The notes under the pieces: generated by a model
Databases searched by the model: none
What the model was told of the DNA's origin: nothing
What the model saw: the letters and a program-made list of their open reading frames with translations, nothing else
Position numbers and translations under genes: made by a program
NCBI RefSeq assembly: GCF_048771995.1
Contig: NC_133037.1
Location: forward strand, 5,001 to 69,000
Direction: 5' to 3'
DNA: 64,000 nt
Source: Taeniopygia guttata
Lineage: Eukaryota; Chordata; Aves; Passeriformes; Estrildidae
In this document: positions 41,916 through 54,865 of the stretch, piece after piece
Layout: each line of letters begins with the position of its first letter
Position numbering within the stretch: the stretch's first letter is position 1

Positions 41916-42524
41916 ACCCCAAGGCACGGGGGCAGCAGTTGGCTCATCCCTTCCCTACAACCCTGCAGCACCACCGGCATTTGTGCTCACAGACCTGTCT
42001 AGCTGTGGGATGGGAGCACCAGGGACAGATGATGAGAGGCAGAAGGACGGAGTGGGAGCAGAGAAGATACAGGAAGGAAAGGAAGGGTGCAGAATGAAAT
42101 TGAAAAAAAAAAACTCAAACAAAACCAACAAAAAACTGGGATGGGGAAAAAAAAAAAAAGTAAAACTCTCTGAATTAGACTGGATGGCCCAAAGGGTTAT
42201 TTTCCTTGTTTCACAGTACTGCCTACATGCAAGGAAGCTGCCTTTCCTTGCTATGACACCTAATATCAGCAAGGAAACTGTGGAAAAAATTAGGAAACTA
42301 CAGCATTTACCAGAAGCATTTCTAATATATTTAGGAAACACTTTCAGAAGATCACAGAAAGCATATAACAAAAAATCCTAATCTGCACAAGGCTTGAACT
42401 GACCAGCCTCAGGGATCCTAAAGCTCATTTGAAAAACCTGAGTTTTCACATTATTACTATTTCATCACCTATGAAATATAGTGCACCAGTCTTGATCTCA
42501 GACCATAAGTCTGGAGTAATACTA

Positions 42525-43384
42525 AATCATAGAATTGTAGAATGGCTTAAGTTGGAAGGGGCCTGCTATGGCAGTGACATCTTTCACTGGATCAGGTTGC
42601 TAATGGTCCATTCATCAGACCCGTATCCCTCCAATATGGCAGTTACAATGCTGGGAGGCCCAAACCAGTGGAATTAGAGAAGCCCAGGTAGATGACGTCC
42701 ATAGCTTTTCCACTGTTCACTAATGCAGCTACTCCACTGTACTCTAATGCAGCTTCTAGATCAGTCATGTACAATTTGCCGTTGGTGAAGTCATGTTGGC
42801 TGTCCTTAACTGCCTCTCTGTGCCCCAAATGTTTTGACTTGTCTTCCAGGGGGATCTGCTCCATGTTCTTAGCATGCAAGAAGGTGAGGCTGACTGGAGA
42901 GCAGTTCCCATGGTCCTTGTTTTTACCCTTTTTAAAAATGCATGTAATATCTCCCTTTTTTCAGTCACTGGGGATTTTAGCTGTCTGCCATGACTTTTCA
43001 AGTATCATTGAGAATGGCCTGGCAACTACATCAGCCAACTCCCTCAGGACCACGGAATTATACTGATTGCGTCCCATGGACTTCTGGTACATCCAGGCTC
43101 CTCGCATGGTCCCAAACCTGATCTTCATTTTCAATGGCTGTTATGAATTCCCCCAGTCCCTGTCTTGAGGGGCAGGGGCTTGAGAGATGTAGGAAGAGAG
43201 ATTACCACGGAAAACTGAGATGAAAAAATTTGCTGACCATCTCAACCTTCTCTGTGATAGTTGCCTGTAGTTTTCCTGTCTTCCTTATCAGGACAGCACG
43301 GGGAGTGTGATGCGTGCATTTTCTTTCCTTTCTTTTGTCTGGGCTTTCCTGACCTCCTCTCTGCTCCAGGCAGCATATCCCTAC
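42525..43384 (-). mobile_element. CR1 LINE fragment, minus orientation, internally deleted
   Basis: The plus strand begins CATAGAATTGTAGAATGGCTT, the complement of the CR1 3' end. Further on, the minus frame carries a decayed CR1 reverse-transcriptase piece (KNMEQIPLEDKSKHLGHREA, then SQHDFTNGK and AMDVIYLGFS, near residues conserved in CR1). The sequence between the 3' end and this piece is missing. CR1 moves by target-primed reverse transcription; this copy is dead. Confidence 0.85.
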
Positions 43385-43912
43385 AATGAAAGAAAAGCAC
43401 AGACTGAAGACAAGTGTGAGGTTAAAGTAATTTGGAATTCAGCCATCCATGGGTTCTAGATTTACTGCCTATTTAAGTGCAGATATTCCAGAATTTTGCT
43501 TATTTCACATTCACAAGAGGCATGTTGCAAGAATGGCATGCGTATTCAAGAAAGGTCCAATACAGCTGCCCTGACCTATAAAAACTGGCACACAGCAACT
43601 GCACGGTTATAGTGCTAACATTCATAGTAATAAGTAATGCCAAAGCCAGATGACAACATAGGACATAAATCTGAAATTTGATATTAAAGAGACATCTTCC
43701 AGTTGTAAACTGAAGTATAGTATTCTTGCTAATAAAGGATTATACAGACCTGCAGCTGCACAGGGTCTTCTACAGTATACAAAGTAATAAAAATAAAAAT
43801 TAGGTAAGCAGGAAATACCAGATTTGGAATGTAGAAGTAGAGATTTGCATTTAAAACTTCAAACACTTGAAACTAATACCCATGATGTACCAAGCATCTA
43901 ATGCATTCTTAC

Positions 43913-43980
43913 CTTTACTGGCTATAAGTCTTTTGTGTGGACAGGCTTCTTTACCTTCTTTACTTGGCAGCTGACAGACG
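43913..43980 (-). other. Exon-like 68-nt segment with strong splice sites
   Basis: The acceptor TTTTCCTTGCTTTCTCACACAG and donor AAAG/GTAAGA frame 68 nt with one open frame (VCQLPSKEGKEACPHKRLIA). No neighbouring exon was identified with confidence. It could belong to a minus gene starting in the CpG island at 46.3 kb, or be a chance match. Confidence 0.25.
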
Positions 43981-44111
43981 CTGTGTGAGAAAGCAAGGAA
44001 AATCAAAATTACTTCAACAAGACCTGTCTTATGGCTTTTGAAATGTACACTTCCAAACACACGTAGTTCCATCATCAGTCGTATTCTGGAGAGGCCAATA
44101 ATAAATGCCAC

Positions 44112-45984
44112 ATATTAAACAGTCACGAAAATGTAAACCCAAGCCTCATAACTGTATAAAGCCAATGTAAATTAGAAGTCCTGTGTTACAGATTTCCCAT
44201 GCTCTTCATTTCATTCAAAAGCTGGAAGATTTTGGAATGCCACTTATAACGTGAGCTGTATCAGCTGATTTTCTGGTATTACCTCCTAAGCACCGCATCA
44301 ACTTAAGAGGTATGAATGAATGAGCCATGTATGAAGGATTACCTGCATCTCACTCATACACCTGCATATAGACCACTGAAGGATTAAAAAGGATGGTGTT
44401 CTGAAACTCTCAGGCTCCCCAACCCTCTTTCCTTAACCCCTTCCTCAGAGTCTGGATGAGATCAAGTGGTTGTGTGGTTGTGTCAACCATGACCATTCAT
44501 CCTCCAGAGGCAGATGCTGGAGTGCAAGGACCAAGGCAGTAACCACAGTCTCCTACTGAACCGCATTCAGCCTTTCAGCACTTACACACTGCAAATCCAC
44601 TTTTGACAGCTCAGGACTTGAGTCAGGGAAGGCACTTAACAATCAGCGTTCATTCAAAGGCGCAGTCCTTCTATCTATAATCATTATGAATTCAGCTGCT
44701 ACTATTAGTACTAGAGGTCTATAGCTTTACAACAGAACAATTATAAACTGCCACAGCTGCTAAACACATTAATATGTGGCATAGAATATAAGTGAAAAAA
44801 ATCCTGCAATGCACACCTCTGCTCTAACACCTGGTGTCAGGGCTAAAGTAAGTGACAAGGTCAAACTACAGCTTCCTCCTTTGATTTTCAGAGAGGCAAT
44901 TTCTGGGGGTCTTGCTGTGAGCTAGAGGGAAAGTCAGCCTAAGTATCCACCTTCTCAAGCTGATGGTGCAGGGATTGTCCTTCTCAGCCAATCCACAACT
45001 AAATCCACAACTTTTCGCCCCTGGAGGTGGAAAACTGAAAAATGTGGAGCTGTCATTCATAGATTCCATTGCCCTCATCCCATTCACATGATATTGGACT
45101 CATACCTTCTGTTTTGAGGATATGTTCTAAGGCACGTTTCTTTTTCCCTGGCTTCAAACCCATCACTTGGCCTCAGTATCACCATATACATTTCATTTAC
45201 CCCATTTTTGGTTTTGGCTTGTTTTACTGTTCTGAACTTTCTTCTTATCTTACAGTGTATTTCCCATTGCCACTAATCACCTTCAGGATCCTTAGGGCAT
45301 CATGCCCATGCAGGTCATGGGCAGTCCAAACAAAACGTGCCACAGATGTAAACTGGTGCATGAGTTATTGCTACTATTCATATTACTTTTAAATGCCAAA
45401 GGAGCTTGTAGTTATTGCTACATCATATTACTATTCATAAAGCTGCTAACATCAGCGGTTATTTTTCATACCATTACTCAGGACATGGCCCTATAATTTT
45501 CTTGAACTTAATTTTAATAGTCTGTTTCATTCTTTTTTTTGTATCTCCTGAGTGCTGCGGGTGGCAACATGCAAGCAGTCTTTGTTTAATTCCCTGCTTA
45601 CTCTTGAAGACTTGAATTACTTCCCTTACCAAATCTCCTGCTTTTCTATCTCCTGGTCTATCATTATGCTAGCCAGCGACCCATACCTACAGTGAATTTC
45701 ATCTGATAGATATTTTTTTACAGTTACAGCTCCTGTATTTCTTTCAGTGGAGAGTATTAAACCCATTCGAAAATGATGCATGCGATGATAATCAGAGACT
45801 TTTTTTTTTTTTTTTTTAATTTAGAGCACTTAATATTATCTATTTGTACTCTTTACCAAGGTCCCCAGGCTCTCTAATTCGAGGGATGGAAGCTTGGTTG
45901 TATTAGTTTGCTGATAGGATTTAAGGGGGGAAATGAGATGGCAGAAAGAATCTCATGGCAGCACAGAGCTCTGACCCCAGCTCG
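44112..45984. other. Single-copy non-coding stretch
   Basis: Ordinary composition with a 20-base T-run near 45,800. Scattered short open frames only; no gene supported. Confidence 0.4.
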
Positions 45985-46620
45985 TTCAGTAAACACAGCC
46001 CACGGCACTGCGCGCGTCACCGGCGGCCAGGGCCTGCCCCTCGCTCGGGAGGAGCCGCCGCCGCGGCGGCAGCGTGCGAGCAGCCATGCGCCCGGGGCAG
46101 GCGCTTTGCCCGCTGGCCACAACCCTGCTCCAGCCCCAGGGCTCCCCACCGAGCGGAAACACGGCCACGAAGGGGGCGAGCGGCCGGGGCAGAGCCACAG
46201 CGGGGAACGGAACGCCGAGCGACCCCTGCCCGGCGCAGTGCCAGGCCCCTCCTCGCCCCCTCCTCTGCCCGGGGGGACGCGGGCACGGCGGGCAGGAAAC
46301 ATCCCGAGGCTCGTGGGCACCCGCGGGGATGCGCTTACTTGGTCGGGGTCCAAGGGTGCTGCCGCCAGCCGCGAGAAGAGCGGCAGCGCGGGGCGGAAGC
46401 GGACGCGGCTCCGACGGAAGCACCGCAGCGACCGGCGGGACCCCGCTACCCGCCCCGCCCTTACGGCTGGGCCGCGCCCGGCGGCGGCGTCGGGCGGGTG
46501 CTGCCCGGCACGGCGCGGTGGACGGCGGCTGCAATCGCCGGAGAGGCAGCAGCGTGCGCCCGCCGGTCGGCAAGACGCAGGGTTGGGGTGGCCAAAAAGC
46601 GTTACCGCTGGACATGGGCG
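45985..46620 (-). promoter_or_regulatory. CpG island, probable minus-strand promoter
   Basis: Strongly GC- and CpG-rich. Sp1-type boxes (GGGCGGGGCGGG on minus, near 46,455) lie upstream of a donor CCAA/GTAAGC at 46,337-46,338 on minus, suggesting a first exon of roughly 90 nt. No comparable donor was seen on plus. Open frames up to 317 codons in several phases of both strands are expected in stop-poor CpG DNA and none is recognised. Confidence 0.45.
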
Positions 46621-46909
46621 CACAAAAGAGTGCTCCGTTCTCTGTTCCCGGCCTCCCTCGCCTCTGCTCCTGATCTCCAGCTGGGAAGAATGTGTAGCAA
46701 TGAGAGCGCCAGATACCGAGAACAAACGTATTTGAGAGCCCTGAACAAAACAGGAAAAGGGAGACGTTTAGTCCAAGCCGAGATTCCAGCTGTAAAAAAT
46801 ACATCACCTTCCAGCTTCCAGTTTTGGTGGGTTACCTATGTTTGTCTGAGAGTCAAAAAAAAAGCCCCAAAAACCAAAAACCCTCCCCAACACCCAAACA
46901 CAATTTAAA

Positions 46910-48494
46910 ATGCCAGCTAATCACTGCAAGTGTTACAGCAGCAGAGGGAAAAGGAAAATAAGCAGCCGGTAATTTTTATCTGCTCCTTTGTCACATATCT
47001 GCTTAAAATGAGTCACCCAAATAATGGTTTTAATTCCACATTAGTGCATACAGCTGTTTACTGAGTTTATGGCTGGTGGTTAGCCTTTATGAACATTTAG
47101 TATTTCAGTGCTACAAGGAAGGAAGTGCTGAGCACAGATGTTTGCAAATAGCGATAACAGGATAATAAAGTACTGCAAAATAAAGACAAACTCTTGATGT
47201 CCCAGACCTACTCTCTTATTCATGCAGAAAAAAATATCTTAATGCATTCAGTAAAAAGGAATTCCTGTCTGGTGCTGCAATGGGCAGAGATACAGCAGGC
47301 TATGCCTGAATACTTAAAGCCTGTTCTGTCATTGTTTGAGCTGGTCTGGTGGAGGTATTTCTCATATCTAATTCTTCTAGTTTTCTTTAGTTGACAGCTG
47401 TAGCTGGAGTCCAATGATAAAGAAGTACTTTTTGGAGATGGCAGAGGCTGGAAGCTGCTGAAATAGTTTTATTCTTTCTTGCAGGGCAAGGCAAAACCAT
47501 TCTCCTCATCATCACAACTCACAGGAATTGAAAGCTGGGGAGTAACAAGAGGGTGTTGAAGAAGTGAGATGATTTGCTCCAGTAGGAGCACAGGATCTGA
47601 GCCCCTTAAGATTGGATAATGAAAATAAAATTGCTGTAGGTCTGTGCCTAATTCCTGCTTCTCTCTTTTTACTACCTGTTCCCAGCGTATGCTTGGTCTA
47701 GAGTATCAAAACTAGACAACCTGTTTCTGAGACAGATCTGAATTTCACAGCACATACTCATCCTAACTAATATCATGCTGCCTGCAGGCTTTCCACATTC
47801 TCCTTGCCAGGAAAATATCACACCTATTTTTAAGACATCAATACAAATCAAGAACACTTGTTGATCCTCCGCTCATCCAGACATAATTTTGGAGATTCAG
47901 TGTGGACCTGGTGGGACAAGCAGGGATTCCAAGCAGCCTCTCTGGTGTGAAGCATGCCGTTTCTCGCAGTCACTCTCCTGTGTATTAGCTATTTCCTACC
48001 ACACGAGAGGAGGTGTGCAAATTTTTCTGGCATCGACTATTTTGTGGCACAAAGTATTTCAGTCAAACTGGCCTTTTTCAACAGGAATTCCTTTTAACCA
48101 AAGTGTCCTAAGTAGGTGTTCTTGTAAATAGAGGACTGAGATATCAGGCCATAGTAACAAAAAAGTCTCGTCCCAGTCTATTAAAGTCTTGAATGGAGAT
48201 TGATATACACCTCAGGCAGCAATATGCGGGGCTGGAACAGCAGTATTATCTCCCTTTTTAAATTATTAAGCTCTGGAATGGAGAGGGGTTTTATTTCAGA
48301 GTTTCTTATCAGCATCTTGCCCACATGAACAGCTAAATAAGCGTCTTACCACTTCCTTTCCAGGGAGAAGATAATTCATATATGGGTAACTATTTTCTAT
48401 GCATCTTGTAAATACATTTGGGAGGAGCCTAAATTTTCTCTTTAGTTGATACCACTCTTAAAGAGAATTGGTCCAGAAAGAAAGGTTTGAAAAA
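46910..48494. other. Single-copy non-coding stretch
   Basis: No gene, repeat family or RNA gene recognised. Confidence 0.4.
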
Positions 48495-48584
48495 TGTCTC
48501 AATTTCTACAATTTCATTTATTTTTCCTCCTTTTGCCTGAGGAGTTTTAAAGCCAAATGCTTGATTATAGTTTTCCAATTGGGA
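48495..48584 (-). repeat. 90-bp segment with an inverted copy at 54,267-54,356
   Basis: Read on minus it encodes QLENYNQAFGFKTPQAKGGK followed by INEIVEIET within a 67-codon frame (48,429-48,632). The copy at 54 kb, on plus, keeps the same peptide except P to S and a stop after KIN. Confidence 0.75.
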
Positions 48585-51500
48585 ATGTAATACAGCATTG
48601 GTGGACTCACTGCCAGTCATAGCTATCAACACAGCTTGAATGTCTCATACTGGATGCTCATAGATAAGCCTTCACTCATAGAGTTATTTGGTTTAATATT
48701 TTTAAAAAGTGGTTGGGCAATTTGCCATCTGCCTAAAGCACTGCTCCAATTTTATCTGTTTTTTAATTTTTAATTGGTATATAATACTCTAAGGCAGATG
48801 GCATATTCATGTGAAGCAGAATGTAACAAAGGAAAGAATCAAATGCAGTCCTCTTGGCACTTTGTTTTCTGACTAAACCCTTATGATAGTTCTCCTTCTG
48901 ACACATTCCTCATTGTTTAGCTTACAAATTCATTATTTCCACTGTAATCTTGCTGGCTTTTGGCACATGTATAGAAAAGCTGAGCAGTAAATAACTGAAC
49001 TAGGAATCCTGAGAACTGATGTCAATAATTCCATGGCCATTTCAAAACTCTTTGTGTTGAACGTAAATGTGAGATCTCCATTCTTTTGTTAGCTCTTCTG
49101 AGAGGGATAGGATTGTTAATATTCATCTTCCTCTGATACGATTTGGGTTCAGAGGCTCCATGGGAACCAGCCAGATTAGAATAATATAATCATAGTAAAT
49201 TGCTTGTGGCAAAAATTGTATATAAGGCCGCTCTAATACATACATTCAGTCTCTGGACAGCAACAAAAACATCATAACTGAATTAGACTTTTAACAAGAT
49301 TTTGACAATTGATGAAGCAAATGCAACCTTTAAAACAAAAAGTTTCCTCCCCCTCGCGTTATCATGTCTGAGCTGTCAACAGACACACATGAGAAATCTG
49401 GTCCATCTCCTTCATGAATTAGTCTCTCTCTTTATGTATTGCCTTCCTCAGTGTTCCCATTTGCTGTGAAGCTAGCCAACCTACTTAATTTTGTTCCAGC
49501 ATCATTAAAATTACTATTACCATTGCAAATGTTTCCAAGGGAGATAATATTAATAACAGTCTCTCCCATCAGATCCTGTCAGTTCCTGGGGTGATTAATA
49601 TTCCTGTCTGCAAGAAGCATCATATCATTTAGAGAGGGCATATTGCTTGACTCATAGGCTATTATTCTTCATGGTCTGTGTTGAGTGCATTGTGATCTGC
49701 TATTATTGCTTTACTGGTTGCACATCTTGAGATACCTCATAAAGCAATTAGGAATAAGATGAAATTCAGATAGATTCAGATCTAAGAAATGACACAACCT
49801 TTCACGAAGACCTTCATCTCTGTTTTGTCCTCTTCGTTCACCTTGTCACATCCCCACTGACTGTTGCTGTCATTCTTTTCCTACCTAGGATGCAGATGGC
49901 AGCTGCATTTCTCTGTGCATGGCCAGTGAACATCTTTGCAAGTATGATCACAGCACCATGGGCTCCTAACAATTTTTTTCTACTTAAATAGCACATTGTG
50001 TCTGTGGGGAGCTGCTACTCTATTTTGAGATGAGTCATTGCAACTCGTTGTCAAGAATTGTCTAGGAAGAATAGAGATCAGATTTTATTTTCATGGAAAT
50101 AACCATAATCTGGATTTTCCCAGGAAGCCTTGTGATCCACTTCCATAATACAGACTTGAGTGGAGCAATTTTTATTTTGAACACAAAGTGTTAACAGAGT
50201 CTGTTCCTGAATGCTCCATGAAAGGCGCACTTTAATTTATGCAGATTATATATAGCATGTGGGTTCAACAGCAAGTTGCCATGGCAAACCCGAGGGCAAA
50301 TCTTGCTTCCACAAAGTCTGATCTGTGCCATAAACACTGGCTGATCTGATTTTCTTGTCTGGTCTAAAGCAAATGCCCGGGAGGATTTGTCTTCTCAACA
50401 TCAAAATCAACTTTATGGTCTTGGGGCATAGGTTGCAGATTATTTACATCACCTGCTTCTCAAGTGTTTTCCCTCAAAAATCTTCATGGAAGCAGTCAAA
50501 CCTTCCTGTCGTTATGGGGTCAAAGCTGCACAGGAAAGGAATCAGGGAATCAGGAGTGGCAGGTGAATTGCCATTCGGTGACAGGTTGGACACAGATATT
50601 GAACTCCTTAGGTATGCAAAAGAAAGTTCACTTCTTTGCAGCACAAGGTACAAGACAGCAGCAGCAGAAATGACTTCTTTAAGACTACAGGACTCACTAA
50701 CACCCCTCGTGGATATTTGCCCCTATAGACAAGTGTAGAAATGTCAGTGAAACATTTTCCCCTCTAATCCTGCAGCAGAATGCAAGCTGCCACCTTTGGG
50801 TCGCGTTTCTAGCAACGGGGAGGTGGCAGGGAGTGGGCGATGTAGTGTTAGAGACCAGTCAAGGCAGAGGACGGGGCTGGGGGCTGTGGAACGACTCCGT
50901 GCTTAGGATAGGCTGGCTGTACAAGATACTCTAAGCTGCAAAAGACAGCAAATCCACTTCAAACATGGATGTAAGAGAGGTATTCAAACAACAAGGACTT
51001 GTTAATTTTGTGTGGCTTTGCCAACAACTGCACCTGAATGGTGATCTGTACTTAATTTTTTTAAAGATAATAAATTAGGAAAAAAGTCAAACTTAATGCT
51101 AACTACTAGATTTACTCAGGTCTGACAAATTAGTTTAAAGATAAATCTAAGAGGAAGACCTCTCTGAAAAACAAGGAAAAAAACCCAAACTTTCAATGCC
51201 TTTTAAATAAACCAAAAAAACTAAAAAAAAACCCAAAAATGTTTTCTCTCAGTGTTCCCCCAGACAAATGTTTTCAACTCCTTATTTTGAAGTAGAATTT
51301 TCCTTTTAAAATCTGTCCTGATGGTGGAACTAAAGGCTTTAAAAGAAATAATGACAGACGTAAAATTGCATAGAATAAAAAATTAAATTTTCCATTCAAG
51401 TTTAAAAAAAGCACTTTGGATGGATTTTGAGATGACCTTTTCTGAGCTAGACTTCTGTTCTTGCCCAAAATAGTCAGTGTTAGTTTAGCTAACACTGGGT

Positions 51501-51718
51501 AAAATCAATCTTCCACATATCCTCTTCATAGGTTTTTAGACAGAACACTAAACTGCTGAAAAATAAGTTTGGCCAACTACACCAGTGATCTTGCAAAGCA
51601 GTAAAGCTCTCAAATACATTAATGGTATGAATTTATTTAGCACAGTCACACTAAGATTAGTATTTCACCAAAACCAGTGTGGAAAAAATGAGAAATCCGT
51701 TCTTCATTTATTGAAGAC
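48585..51718. other. Single-copy non-coding stretch
   Basis: A 127-codon plus frame at 50,355-50,738 is the longest; it lacks recognisable domains and I do not support it. Otherwise nothing seen. Confidence 0.35.
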
Positions 51719-51895
51719 AGCCAAAGTGACTGTTTGCATTATACAACTTTCCACTACTGAACTATAAGCACATGGTCAAACTTCCGGTCTGGAACACATT
51801 TTTACAGTTTGATTATAAAGTCTTGTAAAACAAGGATTCATAATACAGATGCTGACAAGCCCTGAATATTCAGTGAATAAAATTCACCATCAAAC
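51719..51895 (+). repeat. 177-bp segment, inverted partner of 39,513-39,689
   Basis: About nine in ten bases match the complement of 39,513-39,689 by eye. It ends GTGAATAAAATTCACC, i.e. with AATAAA, followed shortly by A-rich DNA, like the 3' end of a retrocopy. Confidence 0.8.
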
Positions 51896-52379
51896 TAAAA
51901 AACAATTAAAATCAGGAGACATATGTCCAGTAGAGATGGTCGGGTCACTGGTACAAGGCATCCGCTTTGTGGAATGCAAGGGAGACTCTAAGCAAAGCAC
52001 CTTATGTAACAGAGGCAACAAGGAAATTGTGTAGCTGGGCTGGACTTATAGGCTCTCCAGAACATGAAGGGGTAGGTTGGTGAGGGACACAAAAGCTGGA
52101 AGACACTGGATCCACTTTCAAATGACTTACGGGATATATGGGCTAAAACTTCCTAGGATGAAGTTGTTCAGTGTTTTGTATTGCTGTACAGCTTCTTCTA
52201 TAGGTAGACATAGAGACAATCTGCCATTAAAGACACTACAGCTAGCTCTGGGCATTGAAATGCAGAGCCAGCAGGGTTGAAGCTACCTTGAATAATTTAT
52301 GAGGGGTCATCTAAATACAGTCCTTTCTGTTTGGAAAAGTGTAGTCTTTTTAGAGAAAGTATGCTTCAGAATTGTGTTG

Positions 52380-52473
52380 TTTTGTTTGTGGTTTTGGTTG
52401 GTTGGTTGGGTTGGGTTGGGTTTTTGTTGTTTGTTTTTTTTTTGTTTTGTTTTGTTTTTTTTTTTTTTTTGTC
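52380..52473. repeat. T/G-rich low-complexity tract
   Basis: TTGGTTGGTTGGGTTGGG followed by TTTTGTTTTGTTTT and a T-run. Simple repeat. Confidence 0.85.
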
Positions 52474-52479
52474 ATGGAT

Positions 52480-54266
52480 AAATTTTTGACGTGAATTGTT
52501 TCAATATTTCTCCAATAAATCATCTTTATTGCACTCCTCAGGTCAGCATGCCTGATCAGGTCACAACCTGAACTTCTGAGTTACATCCACGCTAAGTCCT
52601 TTTGAACCTGCACAAACCTGTGGGAATCACAAACATGTCTCTCTCTTCAGTCCCACAAAGAGCCTCACTCACAGGGATGCTCATTAACTGCTTTTTCAGG
52701 TTCTAAAAACAATGCATGGTGCTGGATTTTGGATCCTTACCTGGAGGAATTCTATGCTTTTCACCTGCCTCATGACCTACTCCAGGCAAAACAAGGGTTT
52801 TGAAAGATTCCTATTTAATCCCCACACCAGGTTTTTCTTTTGCAGAGGTGCACAGACATTTGGGTATCCATTATTGTCACTCTGAATGTGAGGTGCTCCT
52901 TGGAAAGCTAATTCAGCTAAACTAAGCTTGAAAGTCTAACATGAATCATATGTTAATTGCTCTGCTACAGGATGAGAACTGTTCTTAACAGAGTTGAAGT
53001 AAGCTAAATCCAAACATTAAAATTGGATCAAAGAGTTCCTGGATACTGTGCTTGGTTTCAGGATAAGAAGGAGGTCTGAGGTTCTCTACAGCCACTGTAC
53101 CTAAGCTCGTCTTTCTGGTGATGGAGGCTGGCTATCCTCCTTCTTCAGTCTCTACTAGCTGTACGTCTAAGGTACACATATTTGCATCATGCCCTGTTTC
53201 CTCACCTGAGGCTAAACCCAAGCCTTCGGTCTCACTATCCACACACCACACATATGGAAGCACCATACTCTTTTTTCTATATTGGGAGTAGCCAAAAAAA
53301 AAAAAAAAAAAAAAAGAAAAGAAAAATAAAAAAGTAAAACCACAATGGTATTGACTTAACAAATCTTCACTAACTTACTATATTCAACCAATGTGTTTCA
53401 TTATGTTTCATATGAGCCTGTCATGACTATAAATAAAAAATAATGCAGCTTTGTTTATACTGAAATTTCTATCTCTGTCCGCACACTGCAGTAGTGTATC
53501 ACTTGTCTTGCCAAAGGCATGAAAGATATGTAAAATGCATCTCCCTGAAGATCACCACAAGCAAACCATGCTTCTTCATGTGGGCAGGAACAAGTTGTGC
53601 TGTGGAAGCAGCAAAATCTCAGTGACCTATTATGTCAAGGTAACTTTTAAGTTTCCATTCAGATTTTAAAGTCACTAGTTGTCACCTTGAAGCACTATCA
53701 TCTCCAAGCTGTACAGAAAGGTATTCCCTTTCATTCTTGAAGAAAAAGCAATGGCAAACATGTCCACTTCACAGTGGAGGCACATGTCTTTTCTGAGGCA
53801 AAGAATATGATGAACTAGTGAATATAGAAGGTATTTACAGAATTTAATTCACAATTCCGTGTATACTTGGGAGAAGTATGACAAAGATTTTCCTTTCACT
53901 AAAAAGGGTACTAATACTTTTGTTTTTGCCGTAGGGCTTACAGTATCCCTAGGGCTTGCACTGGAGTTTTCCTCCACTGTAAGACATTCAGAGCTGCCAG
54001 TACTAAATGTCAGGCACTTAAACAGTACTCATTTTAGTGTTGTACGATGATGCCATTCAGCAGTATTAGAGAAGAGACCTCTAAATTTCTATTTGGGCTC
54101 CCAATGCAGCATGGGAAGAGCAACAGAGCATCACTGACTTCAGCAGAACTGCTGATGATTATATCGGAAGATATTTCTCTCCACTAGTTGTACATAAATT
54201 ACCTGTTTGAAAGGGATAAGCTCTAGTCATGAGATTTATCCCTAACCTTCCAACTGACATGTACCT
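52480..54266. other. Single-copy non-coding stretch
   Basis: Contains an A-run near 53,297-53,330; no gene recognised. Confidence 0.4.
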
Positions 54267-54356
54267 TCCCAATTGGAAAACTATAATCAGGCATTTGGCT
54301 TTAAAACTTCCCAGGCAAAAGGAGGAAAAATAAATTAAAGTGTAGAAATTGAGACA
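54267..54356 (+). repeat. 90-bp segment, inverted partner of 48,495-48,584
   Basis: The plus strand reads QLENYNQAFGFKTSQAKGGK then IN and TAA. Family unknown. Confidence 0.75.
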
Positions 54357-54627
54357 TGCTTTTTAAAAATTGTGTTCCACAAAAATATGAGTCACATTCA
54401 TAGATAATATGCCCCCTAAAAAATCAAAACACAGAAAATTTGTTCCAGGAAAATAATTATTTCCCTTTTCATTGTCAAAGTTTATTTAGGGAAGCATATG
54501 CATTTTATTCTTTTAAATTCTTCTAATAAAAATTTATCAGTGAGTGCATACTTGTATAAGAATATCTATGTATATATTTATGCATGCAATAATCTGTGTA
54601 TGTGTGTAAATATATACAAGTGCATAT

Positions 54628-54865
54628 GAGTCAGGGGAGGTTTAAATGGATATAAGGAAAACGTTTTTCTCTCACAGGGTGGTTGAACACTGGAACAGGC
54701 TCCCCAGTGCAGTGGTCATGGCCTCAAGCCTGCGTTCAAGAAGCATTCAGACAATGTTCTAAACCTCAGTGTGAAGCTGTTGGGTTTCCTGTGCAGGGCC
54801 AGAAGCTAGACTCAATGATCCTGGTGGCTTTCTTCCAGCTCAGGATATTCTATGATTCTATGCTT
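54628..54865 (+). mobile_element. CR1 LINE 3' end, plus orientation
   Basis: Contains GGGTGGTTGAACACTGGAAC, AGGCTCCCCAGTGCAGTGGT and ends GGATATTCTATGATTCTATG, the diagnostic CR1 3' terminus with its ATTCTATG repeat. A 5'-truncated, inactive copy, as most CR1 copies are. Confidence 0.95.

Noticed and set aside
45908-46908. Arg/Pro/Ala-rich frames up to 317 codons on both strands
   Set aside because: CpG-island DNA is stop-poor in all frames; no recognisable domain or consistent start.
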